Part shown: piece by piece, positions 28,305-38,572 of the stretch | Layout of the letters: every line of letters starts with the position of its first letter | Position numbering within the stretch: position 1 is the stretch's first letter | From: Xanthomonas chitinilytica | GTDB lineage: Bacteria; Pseudomonadota; Gammaproteobacteria; Xanthomonadales; Xanthomonadaceae | DNA: 64,000 bases | Reading direction: 5' to 3' | Assembly: GCF_026107455.2 (NCBI RefSeq) | Contig: NZ_JAPCHY010000007.1 | Location: 124,001-188,000, forward strand | Notes under the pieces: generated by a model | The model's input: only the letters and a program-made list of their open reading frames with translations | The model's database searches: none | What the model was told of the DNA's origin: nothing | Translations under genes and position numbers: made by a program

Positions 28305-29039
28305 CTACGACAGCTGCCGGCGCCGGTACTCGCCGGGCGTCACGCCCAGGTCGCGGCGCATGGCGCGGGTCAGCGCGCTCTGGTCGGAATAGCCGGCCAG
28401 GCCGGCGATCTGCGCGATCGGCAGCGTTCCCGTGGCCAGCTGTTCCTGCGCCCAGCGCAGGCGCAGCTGCGACAGCCAGGCCTGCGGGGTCTGCCCCAGC
28501 TCGCTGCGGAACCGCGCATGCAGCGCACTGGCGCTCATGCCGGCCAGCCGCGCCATGCGCTCCACCGGCCAGGACTCGCCAGGCGATAGTTCGATCCGCC
28601 GGCACAACGCCCCCAGCCGCATTCCACCGCTGCCGGGTGCCGCCGAAAACGCCTGCAGCAACAGCGGCAACGCGTGCCGGGCCACTTCCGCCGGCACGCC
28701 GGGCCCGGGACTGGCCAGCTCCACGAACTCGGCCAGCCGCCGCACCGCTGCCGGCAGGACCATGTAAGGCGTCCGCTGCCCCTGCTCCAGCACCTCCGCG
28801 GGCAGGTCGCCGGCATCGCAATCCACGACCAGGAAACGGTTCTGGCCGCGGCCGCACTGCACATGCCGGGAACCGGGTACGACCACCGCCCCATGCAGCA
28901 CGTCCAGGCGCCCGCCGCGCCCCTCGATCTCCATTTCCAGTTCGCCACGAACCGGCAGCACCAGTTGCACATGCCGATGCCGGTGCGGCACGCCGCTGGC
29001 ATCGTAACTGCGGAAACTCAGCGGGCAGCTCGGCGTCAT
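28305..29039 (-). CDS. AraC-family transcriptional regulator
   Basis: A 244-residue regulator with an N-terminal cupin-type sensing domain ([25 protein letters not shown]) and a C-terminal pair of helix-turn-helix motifs (about 145-240: [24 protein letters not shown] and [30 protein letters not shown]). The start at 29039 (MTPSCPLSF) avoids overlap with the tRNA gene found in the longer frame. It probably controls the adjacent exporter gene. Confidence 0.88.
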   Translation of the reverse strand: MTPSCPLSFRSYDASGVPHRHRHVQLVLPVRGELEMEIEGRGGRLDVLHGAVVVPGSRHVQCGRGQNRFLVVDCDAGDLPAEVLEQGQRTPYMVLPAAVRRLAEFVELASPGPGVPAEVARHALPLLLQAFSAAPGSGGMRLGALCRRIELSPGESWPVERMARLAGMSASALHARFRSELGQTPQAWLSQLRLRWAQEQLATGTLPIAQIAGLAGYSDQSALTRAMRRDLGVTPGEYRRRQLS

Positions 29040-29111
29040 CGGGATCGGATCGGTTCGGCACCGGGCGGAAGGGAGCCGGCGGCAAGGCCGCAACCGGCGA
29101 AGGCCACGAAG

Positions 29112-29188
29112 TGGCGGCCCCGACACGATTCGAACGTGCGACCTGTCCCTTAGGAGGGGACCGCTCTATCCAGCTGAGCTACGGGGCC
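29112..29188 (-). tRNA. tRNA-Arg (anticodon CCT)
   Basis: A complete 77-nt cloverleaf with encoded CCA: acceptor GGCCCCG/CGGGGCC, D arm AGCTCAGCTGGATAGAGC, anticodon stem GTCCC/GGGAC with loop CTCCTAA (CCT, reading AGG), and T arm GTTCGAATC. No integrase or att-like duplication flanks it. Confidence 0.97.
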
Positions 29189-29349
29189 TGAAGCCGGCAT
29201 TGTCGCATGACCGTCGCGTCGGCCGCACCCTGCCCCCTGGTCGCAGACGGGGCGCCCCCTCCCGCTCTGCTAAAATTGCCGTTCTGCATGCCGCACCCCA
29301 CCGTTGCCAGCGGCTGCGCCCCAACAATGCAAAGCAATCAGGAGATTTC

Positions 29350-30882
29350 ATGTCCTTTGACCTGCTCAAGGCGCTCGGCCTCGACGCTTCCAACGCTGGC
29401 ACCTACCTCGGCAACGGCGAGTGGTCCACCGCCACCGGGGCCGGCGTGATCAAGCCGCTCAACCCGACCACCGGCGAGGCGATCGCCGAGGTCCAGGCCA
29501 CCACCGACGCCGATTACGAGACGGTCATCGCCCGCGCCCAGGAAGCCTTCAAGGTCTGGCGCACCACCCCGGCCCCGCGCCGCGGCGAAGCCATCCGCCT
29601 GTGCGGCGAAGCGCTGCGCCGGAACAAGGATGCATTGGGCTCGCTGGTCGCGCTGGAGATGGGCAAGAGCAAGCCCGAGGGCGACGGCGAGGTGCAGGAG
29701 ATGATCGACATCGCCGACTTCGCGGTCGGCCAGAGCCGCATGCTGTACGGCTACACCATGCACTCCGAGCGCCCCGGCCACCGCATGTACGAGCAGTACC
29801 AGCCGCTGGGCCTGGTCGGCATCATCAGCGCGTTCAACTTCCCGGTCGCGGTGTGGAGCTGGAACGCGTTCCTGGCCGCGATCTGCGGCGACGTGTGCAT
29901 CTGGAAGCCGTCCAACAAGACCCCGCTGACCGCCATCGCCTCGATGAGGATCTGCAACGAGGCGCTGCGCGAAGCCGGCTTCCCTGACATCTTCTTCCTG
30001 ATCAACGACGCCGGCACCGCGCTGTCGGAGAAGCTGGTCGACGACCGCCGCGTGCCGCTGATCTCCTTCACCGGCTCGACCCAGGTCGGCCGCCTGGTCA
30101 ACGAGAAGGTCGCCCGCCGCCTGGGCCGCTGCCTGCTGGAGCTGGGCGGCAACAACGCGATCATCCTGGACGAGACCGCCGACCTGAAACTGGCCATCCC
30201 CGGCATCGTGTTCGGCGCGGTCGGCACCGCCGGCCAGCGCTGCACCACCACCCGCCGGCTGATCGTGCACGAATCGATCTACGACAACGTGCTGGCCACG
30301 CTGGTCAAGGCCTACAAGCAGGTCGAGGGCAAGATCGGCGATCCGACCGACCCGGCCAACCTGATGGGCCCGCTCAACAGCCCGGCCGCGGTGGAGCAGT
30401 TCCTGGCCTCGATCGAGAAGGCCAAGGCCAGCGGCGGCACCGTCGAGACCGGCGGCACCCGCATCGACCGTCCGGGCAACTTCGTGCTGCCGGCGATCGT
30501 CACCGGCCTGAAGAACAGCGACGAGGTGGTGCAGCACGAGACCTTCGCGCCGATCCTGTACGTGATGAAATACGCGACCCTGGACGAGGCCATCGACATG
30601 CAGAACGGCGTGCCGCAGGGCCTGTCCTCGTCGATCTTCACCCAGAACCTGAAGGCGGCCGAGAAGTTCCTGTCGGCGGCCGGCAGCGACTGCGGCATCG
30701 CCAACGTCAACATCGGCACCTCCGGCGCAGAGATCGGCGGCGCGTTCGGCGGCGAGAAGGACACCGGCGGCGGCCGCGAGTCCGGCTCGGACGCATGGAA
30801 GGTCTACATGCGCCGGCAGACCAACACCATCAACTACTCCGACTCGCTGCCGCTGGCCCAGGGCATCAAGTTCGACCTGTAA
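29350..30882 (+). CDS. ALDH7-type aldehyde dehydrogenase (aminoadipate semialdehyde type)
   Basis: A 510-residue NAD-dependent aldehyde dehydrogenase of the antiquitin/ALDH7 branch. Visible motifs: [49 protein letters not shown] (general base Glu), and the nucleophile Cys298 in [13 protein letters not shown]. Relatives oxidise L-2-aminoadipate 6-semialdehyde (piperideine-6-carboxylate) in lysine breakdown. AGGAG lies seven bases before the ATG at 29350, which decides the start over the longer frame. It is a single-gene unit ending at a perfect GC palindrome. Confidence 0.92.
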   Translation: MSFDLLKALGLDASNAGTYLGNGEWSTATGAGVIKPLNPTTGEAIAEVQATTDADYETVIARAQEAFKVWRTTPAPRRGEAIRLCGEALRRNKDALGSLVALEMGKSKPEGDGEVQEMIDIADFAVGQSRMLYGYTMHSERPGHRMYEQYQPLGLVGIISAFNFPVAVWSWNAFLAAICGDVCIWKPSNKTPLTAIASMRICNEALREAGFPDIFFLINDAGTALSEKLVDDRRVPLISFTGSTQVGRLVNEKVARRLGRCLLELGGNNAIILDETADLKLAIPGIVFGAVGTAGQRCTTTRRLIVHESIYDNVLATLVKAYKQVEGKIGDPTDPANLMGPLNSPAAVEQFLASIEKAKASGGTVETGGTRIDRPGNFVLPAIVTGLKNSDEVVQHETFAPILYVMKYATLDEAIDMQNGVPQGLSSSIFTQNLKAAEKFLSAAGSDCGIANVNIGTSGAEIGGAFGGEKDTGGGRESGSDAWKVYMRRQTNTINYSDSLPLAQGIKFDL

Positions 30883-30890
30883 GAGGCCTT

Positions 30891-30910
30891 GCCCCCGCCG
30901 CGGCGGGGGC
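30891..30910 (+). terminator. GC palindrome after the aldehyde dehydrogenase gene
   Basis: A perfect 20-bp palindrome, GCCCCCGCCG followed by CGGCGGGGGC, begins 9 bp after the stop codon. No T-run follows, so it is a probable terminator or 3' stabiliser in this GC-rich genome. Confidence 0.6.
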
Positions 30911-30997
30911 CTGGCGGCGATCATTCTGGGATAATGGCGGTGCGCGCCATCGCGGCGCGGCCGCCGCGAAACCCCGACCAAGAAAAGGAGTTTCCCC

Positions 30998-31288
30998 ATG
31001 AATACCGTGAATACCGTTCGCCAGACCAGCACCCTCGCCGTCATCAGCCTGGTGGCCGGCATTCTCGGCTGGACCCTGATGCCCGTGCTCGGCAGCCTCG
31101 CCGCGATCATCACCGGGCACATGGCGCGGGCCGAGATCCGCCGCGCCCCGGGGCGCCTGGAAGGCGATGGCCTGGCGATCACCGGCCTGATCCTGGGCTG
31201 GATCAACGTCGCCCTCGTCGTGCTCGCGATCCTGGCCATCTTCCTGTTCTTCGGCGGCCTGGCCTGGTTCGCCGCCATGCAATCCTGA
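30998..31288 (+). CDS. DUF4190 small membrane protein
   Basis: A 96-residue protein with two hydrophobic segments ([26 protein letters not shown] and [30 protein letters not shown]) joined by a charged loop [18 protein letters not shown]. This is the layout of DUF4190 proteins, small inner-membrane proteins of unknown role. A ribosome site AAGGAG lies eight bases before the ATG. The methyltransferase gene follows after 5 bp. Confidence 0.85.
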   Translation: MNTVNTVRQTSTLAVISLVAGILGWTLMPVLGSLAAIITGHMARAEIRRAPGRLEGDGLAITGLILGWINVALVVLAILAIFLFFGGLAWFAAMQS

Positions 31289-31293
31289 GCCGC

Positions 31294-32061
31294 ATGCACG
31301 GCCTGTCCTCCAGCGAGCGTTTCAGCAGTCGGGTCGCCGACTACGTCCGCTATCGCCCCGGCTACCCGCCGGCGCTGCTGGAGTGGCTGCACGGCCCGCT
31401 GGGCGTCGCCACGACCACCCTGGTCGCCGATGTCGGCGCCGGCACCGGCATCTCCTCGCAGATGTTCCTGGCCGCCGGCCATCCGCTGGTCGCGGTGGAA
31501 CCGAACGCCGCCATGCGCGCCGCGGCCGGGCAATGGCTGCAGCGTTACCCGCACTTCCGCGCGGTGGACGGCACCGCCGAGGCGACCACGCTGGACGATG
31601 CCAGCATCGGGCTGGTGTCGGCGGCGCAGGCATTCCACTGGTTCGACACCGATGCCGTCCGCGGCGAGTGGGCGCGGATCCTCGTCCCCGGCGGGCTGGC
31701 GCTGGTGTACTGGAACTCGCGCGAGCTGGACAGCTCGCCGTTCATGGCCGGCTACGAGCAGCTGCTGCTCGAGTTCGGCACCGACTACAGCGCGGTGGCC
31801 GAGCGCTACCAGGACGATGCCACCATGCAGGCATGGTTCGGCGACGGCCTGCGCGGCAGCATCCGCCTGCCCAATGCCCAGCGACTGGACATGGATGCCC
31901 TGCGCGGGCGCCTGATGTCCTCCTCCTATGCACCGCAGGCCGGGCACCCGCGCCACGCGCCGATGCTCGAAGCCCTGCAACGGCTGTTCGACGCGCATGC
32001 GCGCGACGGCCACGTCGTTTTCGACTACCGCACCCGCGCCTTCGCCGGCACCCTGAACTGA
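31294..32061 (+). CDS. Class I SAM-dependent methyltransferase
   Basis: A 255-residue methyltransferase with motif [17 protein letters not shown] (about 42-57), the acidic end of strand 2 in [10 protein letters not shown], and the [27 protein letters not shown] segment found in small-molecule methyltransferases of the UbiE/BioC-like Methyltransf_11 group. The substrate is unknown. The longer frame upstream overlaps the DUF4190 gene and is rejected; the ATG at 31294 follows it by 5 bp. Confidence 0.87.
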   Translation: MHGLSSSERFSSRVADYVRYRPGYPPALLEWLHGPLGVATTTLVADVGAGTGISSQMFLAAGHPLVAVEPNAAMRAAAGQWLQRYPHFRAVDGTAEATTLDDASIGLVSAAQAFHWFDTDAVRGEWARILVPGGLALVYWNSRELDSSPFMAGYEQLLLEFGTDYSAVAERYQDDATMQAWFGDGLRGSIRLPNAQRLDMDALRGRLMSSSYAPQAGHPRHAPMLEALQRLFDAHARDGHVVFDYRTRAFAGTLN

Positions 32062-32066
32062 CCCCT

Positions 32067-33122
32067 ATGTATTCGCTCGCCCGCCCCTTCCTGTTTGCCT
32101 TCGATGCCGAACGCGCCCACGGCCTGGGCCTGTCCGCGCTGGAGCTGGCCTGGCGCACCGGCACCACGCCGCTGCTGGCGCGGAAGATCCAGCCGATGCC
32201 GACCCCGGCGTTCGGCCTGTCCTTCCCCAACCCGGTCGGGCTGGCCGCGGGGCTGGACAAGAACGGCGAGCACATCGATGCGCTGTTCGCGCTGGGCTTC
32301 GGCTTCGTCGAGATCGGCACCGTCACCCCGCGCCCGCAGGAAGGCAACCCGAAGCCGCGCATGTTCCGCCTGCCGCGGCACATGGCGATCATCAACCGCA
32401 TGGGCTTCAACAACCTGGGCGTGGACGCGCTGGTCGGGAACGTGGAGCGCGCGCGGCGCCGCGACGGCCTGCTCGGCATCAACATCGGCAAGAACAAGGA
32501 CACCCCCAACGAAGAGGCCATCGCCGACTACCGGCACTGCCTGGAACGGGTCTATCCGCTGGCCGACTACGTCACCGTCAACATTTCCTCGCCCAACACC
32601 GCCGGCCTGCGCGAGCTGCAGGAAGAACAGGCGTTGCGGCAGCTGATCGGCAAGCTGCGCGAAGCGCAGGAAAGCCTGGCCGCGCAGCACGGCCGCCGCG
32701 TGCCGATGCTGGTCAAGGTGGCGCCGGACCTCAACGACCGCGACATCGACGCCGCCGCGCGGGTGCTTTCCGAGCTGTCGGTGGATGGCGTCATCGCCAC
32801 CAACACCACCGTTTCCCGGCAACTGGTCGAAAGCGATCCGCAGGCGCACGAGGCCGGCGGCCTGTCCGGCGCGCCGCTGATGGGGCAATCCACCCTGGTG
32901 CTGCGCCGCCTGCGCGCGCGCCTGCCCGAATCGATCCCGCTGATCGGCGTGGGCGGCATCCTCTCCGGCGCCGACGCGGTGGCCAAGATGTCCGCCGGCG
33001 CCTCGCTGGTGCAGTGCTACAGCGGCCTGATCTACCGCGGCCCGGAACTGATCCGCGAGTGCGTGGAGGCGATCCGGCGCCGGCGCGAGGCCCCCAGCGG
33101 CGGAGCGGTCGCCCCGCTATGA
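32067..33122 (+). CDS. pyrD: Dihydroorotate dehydrogenase (class 2, quinone-linked)
   Basis: A 351-residue FMN enzyme of pyrimidine synthesis. The N-terminal amphipathic helix ([18 protein letters not shown]) for membrane and quinone contact marks class 2. Core motifs are [54 protein letters not shown] (catalytic Ser) and [13 protein letters not shown]. The start lies 5 bp after the methyltransferase stop, and its stop overlaps the murB start (ATGA). Confidence 0.97.
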   Translation: MYSLARPFLFAFDAERAHGLGLSALELAWRTGTTPLLARKIQPMPTPAFGLSFPNPVGLAAGLDKNGEHIDALFALGFGFVEIGTVTPRPQEGNPKPRMFRLPRHMAIINRMGFNNLGVDALVGNVERARRRDGLLGINIGKNKDTPNEEAIADYRHCLERVYPLADYVTVNISSPNTAGLRELQEEQALRQLIGKLREAQESLAAQHGRRVPMLVKVAPDLNDRDIDAAARVLSELSVDGVIATNTTVSRQLVESDPQAHEAGGLSGAPLMGQSTLVLRRLRARLPESIPLIGVGGILSGADAVAKMSAGASLVQCYSGLIYRGPELIRECVEAIRRRREAPSGGAVAPL

Positions 33123-34156
33123 GCAATCCCGGCTGGTCGCTGACCGAGAACACGCCGCTGCAGGCCCTCAACACCTTCCACGTCGCCGCCACCGCGCCAC
33201 GGCTGCTGGAGGTATTCGATCCCGCCGCGCTGCCGCAGGCGCTGGAAACCGTCGCCGGGCGGCCGCTGCTGGTGCTGGGCAGCGGCAGCAACGTGCTGCT
33301 GGCCGCCGACCCGCCGGACACCGTGCTGGTGTTCGGCAACGACGACATCACCACCCTCGAACACCGTGCCGACCACGCCGTGGTCCGCGCCGGCGCCGGC
33401 GTCAACTGGCACCAGCTGGTGATGTGGTCGCTGGCCCAGGGGCTGTCCGGGCTGGAAAACCTGGCCCTGATCCCCGGCACCGCCGGCGCCGCGCCGATCC
33501 AGAACATCGGCGCCTACGGCGTGCAGGTGGGCGAATTCATCCATGCCGTCGATGCCTGGGACACCCAGGCGCAGGCATTCGTGCGTTTCGACGCGGACGG
33601 CTGCCGCTTCGGCTACCGCGACAGCGTGTTCAAGCAGGAACCCGACCGCTACCTGATCGCCGCCATCGAACTGAAGCTGCCGCTGCTGCACGAACTGCGC
33701 ATGGACTACGCCGGCATCCGCGAGGAACTGGAAGCGATGGGCGTGGAACTGCCCGGTGCGGCCGACGTGGCCAACGCGGTCATCGCCATCCGCCGTCGCA
33801 AGCTGCCCGACCCGGACGTGCTCGGCAACGCCGGCAGCTTCTTCAAGAACCCGGTACTGCCGCTGGAGCAGGTGGACGTCCTGCTGCAGCACTACCCGCG
33901 ATTGCCGGTGTTCCCGGCCGAGCAGGACGACCGCCGCAAGGTTTCCGCCGCCTGGATGATCGATGCCTGCGGCTGGAAGGGCCATCGCGAGGGCGATGCC
34001 GGCGTGGCCGACAGCCATGCGCTGGTGCTGGTCAACCATGGCCACGCCAGCGGCGCGGAACTGCTGCAACTGGCGCGCAAGATCTCCGCCTCGGTGCTGG
34101 AGAAGTTCGGCGTCCCCCTCGAACCGGAGCCGCGCCTGATCGGCGAACGCTGGTGA
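33119..34156 (+). CDS. murB: UDP-N-acetylenolpyruvoylglucosamine reductase
   Basis: A 345-residue type I MurB. FAD-binding motifs [12 protein letters not shown] and [27 protein letters not shown], the catalytic Ser in [10 protein letters not shown], and the C-terminal Glu region [11 protein letters not shown] are present. It reduces the enolpyruvyl sugar in peptidoglycan precursor synthesis. The ATG overlaps the pyrD stop, and its own stop overlaps the start of the next gene. Confidence 0.97.
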   Translation: MSNPGWSLTENTPLQALNTFHVAATAPRLLEVFDPAALPQALETVAGRPLLVLGSGSNVLLAADPPDTVLVFGNDDITTLEHRADHAVVRAGAGVNWHQLVMWSLAQGLSGLENLALIPGTAGAAPIQNIGAYGVQVGEFIHAVDAWDTQAQAFVRFDADGCRFGYRDSVFKQEPDRYLIAAIELKLPLLHELRMDYAGIREELEAMGVELPGAADVANAVIAIRRRKLPDPDVLGNAGSFFKNPVLPLEQVDVLLQHYPRLPVFPAEQDDRRKVSAAWMIDACGWKGHREGDAGVADSHALVLVNHGHASGAELLQLARKISASVLEKFGVPLEPEPRLIGERW

Positions 34157-35076
34157 ACGCGGCGGCCATCACCCCCCTGCCCGCACCGCTGCGCGCGGCG
34201 CTGCTGATGCTCGGCAGCACCCTGGCGTTCGGCGTGATGGCCGTGGCCATCCGCCTGGCCACGGCACACGTGCCGACCCAGGAGGTGGCCTTCTTCCGCA
34301 ACGGCTTCGGCCTGCTGGCACTGCTGCCGATGCTGCTGCGTCCGGGCCGCGCGCCGTTGCGCACGCAGCAGCTGCCACGCTATTTCCTGCGCAGCGCGAT
34401 CGGCCTGGGTTCGATGCTGTGCGGATTCTGGGCGGTGGGCCACCTGCCGCTGTCGCAGGCGGTGTCGCTGTCCTATTCCACCCCGCTGTTCGTGACCATC
34501 GCCGCCGTGCTGTGGCTGGGCGAAACCGTACGCATCCGCCGCTGGGCCGCGGTGATCTGCGGCTTCGTCGGCGTGCTGGTGATCGTGCGCCCGGGCCACG
34601 CCGGCTTCGAGGCCGGCACCCTGGTCGCGGTGCTGGCGGCGGTGCTCAGCGCGCTGGTCGCCATCCAGATAAAGCAGCTCACCCGCGTCGACGGTGCCGA
34701 CACCGTGGTGTTCTACACCTACGTGTTCTGGGTGCCGCTGTCGCTGGTCCCGGCAATGTTCGTATGGGTATGGCCGGCCGGCATCGCCTGGCTGTGGCTG
34801 ATCGCCACCGGCGTGTTCGGCACCGTCGGCCAGCTGCTGTGGACGCGCGCGCTGCGGCTGGGCGAGGTCTCGGCGCTGACGCCGATCAGCTTCATGCAGC
34901 TGCCGCTGGTGGCGCTGTTCGGCTGGTGGCTGTTCGACGAGACCCTGGACCGCTGGACCGTGATCGGCGCAGCCATCATCCTCGGCTCCAACGCCTATAT
35001 CGCCCACCGCGAAGCGGTGCTGGCCCGCCGCGCGGCCAGCAAGGCGCCCACCTCGGCCGCCACGCCCGGCGAGTGA
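34153..35076 (+). CDS. DMT-family transporter
   Basis: A 307-residue membrane protein with about ten helices in two EamA repeats ([39 protein letters not shown]; second half [42 protein letters not shown]). Substrate unknown. The GTG at 34153 overlaps the murB stop (GTGA), so translation is coupled. This closes the chain methyltransferase, pyrD, murB, transporter. Confidence 0.87.
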   Translation: MNAAAITPLPAPLRAALLMLGSTLAFGVMAVAIRLATAHVPTQEVAFFRNGFGLLALLPMLLRPGRAPLRTQQLPRYFLRSAIGLGSMLCGFWAVGHLPLSQAVSLSYSTPLFVTIAAVLWLGETVRIRRWAAVICGFVGVLVIVRPGHAGFEAGTLVAVLAAVLSALVAIQIKQLTRVDGADTVVFYTYVFWVPLSLVPAMFVWVWPAGIAWLWLIATGVFGTVGQLLWTRALRLGEVSALTPISFMQLPLVALFGWWLFDETLDRWTVIGAAIILGSNAYIAHREAVLARRAASKAPTSAATPGE

Positions 35077-35102
35077 AGATACCCCGGGAGATTGGGAGAA
35101 GA

Positions 35103-35236
35103 AATCGTCATAATTGGCGATTTGACTCGAGTATCCATCATATTTCGCCATGTTTGGCGAAATATGAAATGTGTATATCTCGCCTTTATTGACGAAATAT
35201 GAAGTAAATTGCTATCAAGTCGCCGGAGGTGGCGAT
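35103..35236. promoter_or_regulatory. Four operator-like palindromes upstream of hipBA
   Basis: Four inverted repeats share the plan TCGCCA-N4-TGGCGA. O1 35103-35122 (AATCGTCA/TGGCGATT), O2 35138-35167 (perfect 13-bp arms, TCATATTTCGCCA/TGGCGAAATATGA), O3 about 35175-35200 (imperfect), O4 35217-35238 (imperfect, covering the GGAGG ribosome site of hipB). Centres fall at about 35112, 35152, 35187 and 35227, that is 40, 35 and 40 bp apart. The block is AT-rich, unlike the rest of the window. HipB dimers would be expected to bind here and shut off the operon. Confidence 0.85.
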
Positions 35237-35238
35237 TT

Positions 35239-35592
35239 ATGCGCATAGAAAACATCCTCAGCGACGAAGCCGTGACCCGCGAACTGGGGCAGCGCCTGGC
35301 CGCGCTGCGGCTGGCCCGCCAGATCACCCAGGCGCAGCTGGCCGAAAAGGCCGGCATCTCCAAGCGCACCGTGGAACGCCTGGAAGACGGCGCCTCCACC
35401 CAGCTGTTCAACCTGATCCGTTACCTGCGCGCGCTGGAAAGGCTGGACGCCCTGGAAGGTCTGCTGCCCGCCGCCGCGGCCAACCCCATCGACCTGCTGG
35501 AGCGCCGCGGCCGGACCCGCCGGCGCGCGCGGCCCGACGCCCATGCCGTGGCCGAACCCGACACTCCCTGGACCTGGGGCGAGGACCGGTGA
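35239..35592 (+). CDS. hipB: HipB-type antitoxin (XRE helix-turn-helix)
   Basis: A 117-residue protein with an XRE/lambda-Cro helix-turn-helix (about 12-70: LGQRLAALRLARQITQAQLAEKAGISKRTVERLEDG) and a basic, flexible C-terminal tail (RRGRTRRRARPDA). It should neutralise HipA and repress the operon through the palindromes upstream. The ATG at 35239 has GGAGG nine bases before it. Its stop codon overlaps the hipA GTG start. Confidence 0.9.
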   Translation: MRIENILSDEAVTRELGQRLAALRLARQITQAQLAEKAGISKRTVERLEDGASTQLFNLIRYLRALERLDALEGLLPAAAANPIDLLERRGRTRRRARPDAHAVAEPDTPWTWGEDR

Positions 35593-36893
35593 GCACCGTC
35601 GCCCAGGTCAACCTGTGGGGCAGCCGGATCGGCGCGGTCTCGCTGGAGGAAGGCGACCGGGTCGCCAGCTTCGCCTACGACCCGGCATTCGTCCGTTCCG
35701 GCATCCAGCTGGCGCCGCTGATGATGCCGCTCGGCACCGCCACCTACCGCTTCCCCGGCCTCAACCCCGACAGCTTCCACGGCCTGCCGGGCATGCTGGC
35801 CGATGCCCTGCCCGACCGCTACGGCAACACCCTGATCGACGCCTGGCTGGCGACCCAGGGGCGGACCCCGGAAAGCTTCAACGCCATCGAGCGCCTGTGC
35901 TACACCGGCTCGCGCGGCATGGGCGCGCTGGAATTCGCGCCCGCGCAGGGGCCGCGCCCGCGCAAGGCCAGCACCATCCACATCGATGCGCTGGTGGCGC
36001 TGGCCTCGGAAGTGCTGAGCAACCGCGACAACCTGCGCGCCTCGTTCGGCGACGAGGACAAGGCCGATGCCCTGCGCGACATCCTGCGCGTGGGCACCTC
36101 CGCCGGCGGCGCCCGCGCCAAGGCGGTGATCGCCTGGAACGAGAGCACCAACGAAGTCCGTTCCGGCCAGGTCGAGGCCGACCCCGGCTTCAGCCACTGG
36201 CTGCTCAAGTTCGACGGCGTGCAGAACAACCGCGACAAGGAACTGGCCGACCCGCAGGGCTATGGCGCGGTCGAGTACGCCTATGCGCGGATGGCCCGCG
36301 CTGCCGGCATCGACATCTGCGAGTGCCGCCTGCTGGAGGAAGGCGGCCGCCGCCACTTCATGACCCGCCGCTTCGACCGCCCGGCCGAAGGCGGCAAGCT
36401 GCACATGCAGTCGCTGGCGGCGCTGGCCCATTTCGACTTCAACGACCCCAACGCCTACAGCTACGAGCAGGCGCTGCTGGTCATGCGCCGGCTGGCGTTG
36501 CCGATGGCGGAACTGGAACAGCAGTTCCGGCGGATGGTGTTCAACGTCATCGCCCGCAACCAGGACGACCACGTCAAGAACATCGCGTTCCTGATGGACA
36601 AGCGCGGCCACTGGCGGCTTTCGCCCGCCTTCGACATCACCTGGGCCTACAACCCCGGCGGTACCTGGACCGGCCGCCACCAGATGTCGATCAATGGCCG
36701 GCGCGACGATTTCAGCCTGGCCGATTTCGACGCCTGCGCCCGCAGCGCATCGATCAACGCCGCGCGGGCGCGGGCCATCGTCGAACAGGTGCGCCAGGCC
36801 GTGCGGCAATGGTCGCGGTTCGCCGACGAAGCGGAGGTCGCCCCGTCATGGCGCGACCAGATCGCCGCCAGCCTGCGCACCGACATCGCCTGA
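35589..36893 (+). CDS. hipA: HipA-type kinase toxin
   Basis: A 434-residue HipA-family Ser/Thr kinase. It has the N-subdomain 1 (couple_hipA) region, the glycine loop GTSAGGARAKAVIAW (Gly169-Thr170-Ser171) where E. coli HipA is autophosphorylated, the ATP-site lysine in HWLLKFDG, the catalytic loop NQDDHVKN (Asp326) and the metal-binding Asp349 in FDITWAY. E. coli HipA phosphorylates GltX and halts translation; the target here is not known. The GTG start overlaps hipB (GTGA). All kinase residues seem intact, so it should be active. Confidence 0.92.
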   Translation: MSTVAQVNLWGSRIGAVSLEEGDRVASFAYDPAFVRSGIQLAPLMMPLGTATYRFPGLNPDSFHGLPGMLADALPDRYGNTLIDAWLATQGRTPESFNAIERLCYTGSRGMGALEFAPAQGPRPRKASTIHIDALVALASEVLSNRDNLRASFGDEDKADALRDILRVGTSAGGARAKAVIAWNESTNEVRSGQVEADPGFSHWLLKFDGVQNNRDKELADPQGYGAVEYAYARMARAAGIDICECRLLEEGGRRHFMTRRFDRPAEGGKLHMQSLAALAHFDFNDPNAYSYEQALLVMRRLALPMAELEQQFRRMVFNVIARNQDDHVKNIAFLMDKRGHWRLSPAFDITWAYNPGGTWTGRHQMSINGRRDDFSLADFDACARSASINAARARAIVEQVRQAVRQWSRFADEAEVAPSWRDQIAASLRTDIA

Positions 36894-37255
36894 GGCGCGG
36901 TCGCCGGCATTGCCGCGCCAAAGGGCATGGGCGCGATCGGCCGACTCGACCGCATCGTCGGGTGCGAACTGCGATCGCCTCCACGCCAGCGCCACCTGCC
37001 GGCGCTCCGCCTTCCGGGCAATCCCGGTGGCGCCGCGAGCCGCGATGCCACGGCATCATCGGCCGGATCCGCGCCGACCCAACCACTCCTTCAACCGGCG
37101 TCGCGGCTCCATCGGGCCGCTCCCGGGTTCGCCGGTCCCCACTGGCAGGTGCTGCCCACCGGAGCAGAGCGGAAGCAATCACCGGCGTCCGTATTCCGCG
37201 AGCAGGCCAGGCAGCCGGGCAGCCGGACGGTTCGCAGCGGATGCCGGTGCCGCAC
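36894..37255. other. Convergent intergenic region
   Basis: About 360 bp between hipA and the sensor kinase gene, which end toward each other. I see no clear gene, terminator with T-run, or repeat. Open frames are shadows without ribosome sites. Confidence 0.4.
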
Positions 37256-38572
37256 TCATCCTGCCCCGGCCGGAAAGACGATGCGGACGGTCAGCCCGCC
37301 GGACTGCCCGTTGGCCAGCTCCAGCGTCCCGCCATGTGCGCGGACGATCTCCTGCACGATCGACAACCCCAGGCCGACGCTGCCGGGGCGGCTGTTCCGG
37401 GAAGAGTCCAGGCTGACGAACGGCTCGAGCACGTCCTGCAGGCGATCCGACGGTATGCCGGGACCGTCGTCCCTCACCTCGACCAGGATCCGGCCGCTCC
37501 CGACCGATGCGCTGACATGGACCGACTGCCCGTAGTGCAGCGCGTTCTCGATCAAGTTGATCAGCGCGCGCTGGATCGCGTCGTGCCGGCAGCGGAAGCG
37601 AATGCAGCCCGGCCCCTGATAGCGGATGTCCGCGCCGCATTCCTGGTAGTCGTCGCACAACGTCGCCAGCAGCGCGTCCAGATCCAGCCATTCCAGTTCC
37701 TCGCCATCGGAGCCATCGTTCAGGAAGCCGAGCACCGAATTGACCATCGTCTGCATCAGCTCGATGTTCTTCAACAGTTTGTCCGGGTCGGCGTCCTGCT
37801 GCGCCGTCTCCAGCTGCAGGCGCATCCTCGCCAGCGGCGTCCGCAGGTCGTGGCTGATGGCCGCCAGCATCCGCGTGCGCTCCTGCATCGAGCGGGTGAT
37901 GCGTTCCTGCATCAGGTTGAAGGCACGGGTGAGGTTGCGGATTTCGGTGGGCCCCGCCTCGGCCATCGGCGCGGGGGAAATCTCCCGACCGAAGGCCTCG
38001 GCCTTTTCCGACAACCGCCGCAGCGGCCGCACCACGCGCCAGATCGCCCAGGACGACAGGGCGATGATGCTCAACAGCATGAACAGCAGCGCGTTGAACA
38101 CCGGGGAGTTGAAGTTGACCGGGATCAGGCCGACGTTGCCGGTGCGCACTTCCAGCACCTGCGGCCCCATCGGCACGCGTACCTGGATCTCCGTGGCCAC
38201 CATCTCGCCCGGGCAGGTGGCCACGGTCATGCCGGGGTGCTTCCGCAGCTCGGCGCGCAACGCGGCCTCCAGGACGCGGGCGTTCAACGAATCGCCGGTG
38301 CAGGCCGACACCGTGTCGCGCACCACCGCCGTGAGGTTCGCCTGCTGCGAGGAAGCCAGCAACGAGGCGCGCCCGCGATGCTGTGCCGGCACGTCTTCCA
38401 GCAGGTTGACCAGGCTGATGATGCGGTGGGCCACCGGCCACGGCCAGGGCCGGTGCAGCGGCGCGGTGTTCTGGGCGAATATCAGCGCGACGAACAGCAC
38501 GAACGTCGCCAGCGTCGAGCAGGCGACGATGGCGAATATCTGCCCCAGGGTGGTGGAAAGCAGCCGGCGCAT
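37256..38572 (-). CDS. Sensor histidine kinase (EnvZ/PfeS type)
   Basis: A 438-residue membrane kinase: TM1 at about 10-33, a periplasmic sensor region of about 120 residues with two Cys (SACTGD, VATCPGE), TM2 at about 158-181, a HAMP linker (RPLRRLSEKAEAFG), the H-box AAISHDLRTPLARM with His241, the N-box NLIENALHYG, and G-boxes DDGPGIP and SVGLGLSIV. The start overlaps the response regulator stop (TGATG). The pair is divergent from a siderophore-type TonB receptor, like PfeRS, so ferric-siderophore sensing is a reasonable inference. Confidence 0.92.
   Translation of the reverse strand: MRRLLSTTLGQIFAIVACSTLATFVLFVALIFAQNTAPLHRPWPWPVAHRIISLVNLLEDVPAQHRGRASLLASSQQANLTAVVRDTVSACTGDSLNARVLEAALRAELRKHPGMTVATCPGEMVATEIQVRVPMGPQVLEVRTGNVGLIPVNFNSPVFNALLFMLLSIIALSSWAIWRVVRPLRRLSEKAEAFGREISPAPMAEAGPTEIRNLTRAFNLMQERITRSMQERTRMLAAISHDLRTPLARMRLQLETAQQDADPDKLLKNIELMQTMVNSVLGFLNDGSDGEELEWLDLDALLATLCDDYQECGADIRYQGPGCIRFRCRHDAIQRALINLIENALHYGQSVHVSASVGSGRILVEVRDDGPGIPSDRLQDVLEPFVSLDSSRNSRPGSVGLGLSIVQEIVRAHGGTLELANGQSGGLTVRIVFPAGAG

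Noticed and set aside
29112..29188. tRNA-Arg as an integration site for a mobile element
   Set aside because: No repeat of the tRNA 3' end, integrase or change of composition is seen on either side.
35239..36893. hipBA as part of a transferred island
   Set aside because: Only the operator region is AT-rich; the two genes have the same GC-rich codon use as their neighbours and no mobility gene is near.
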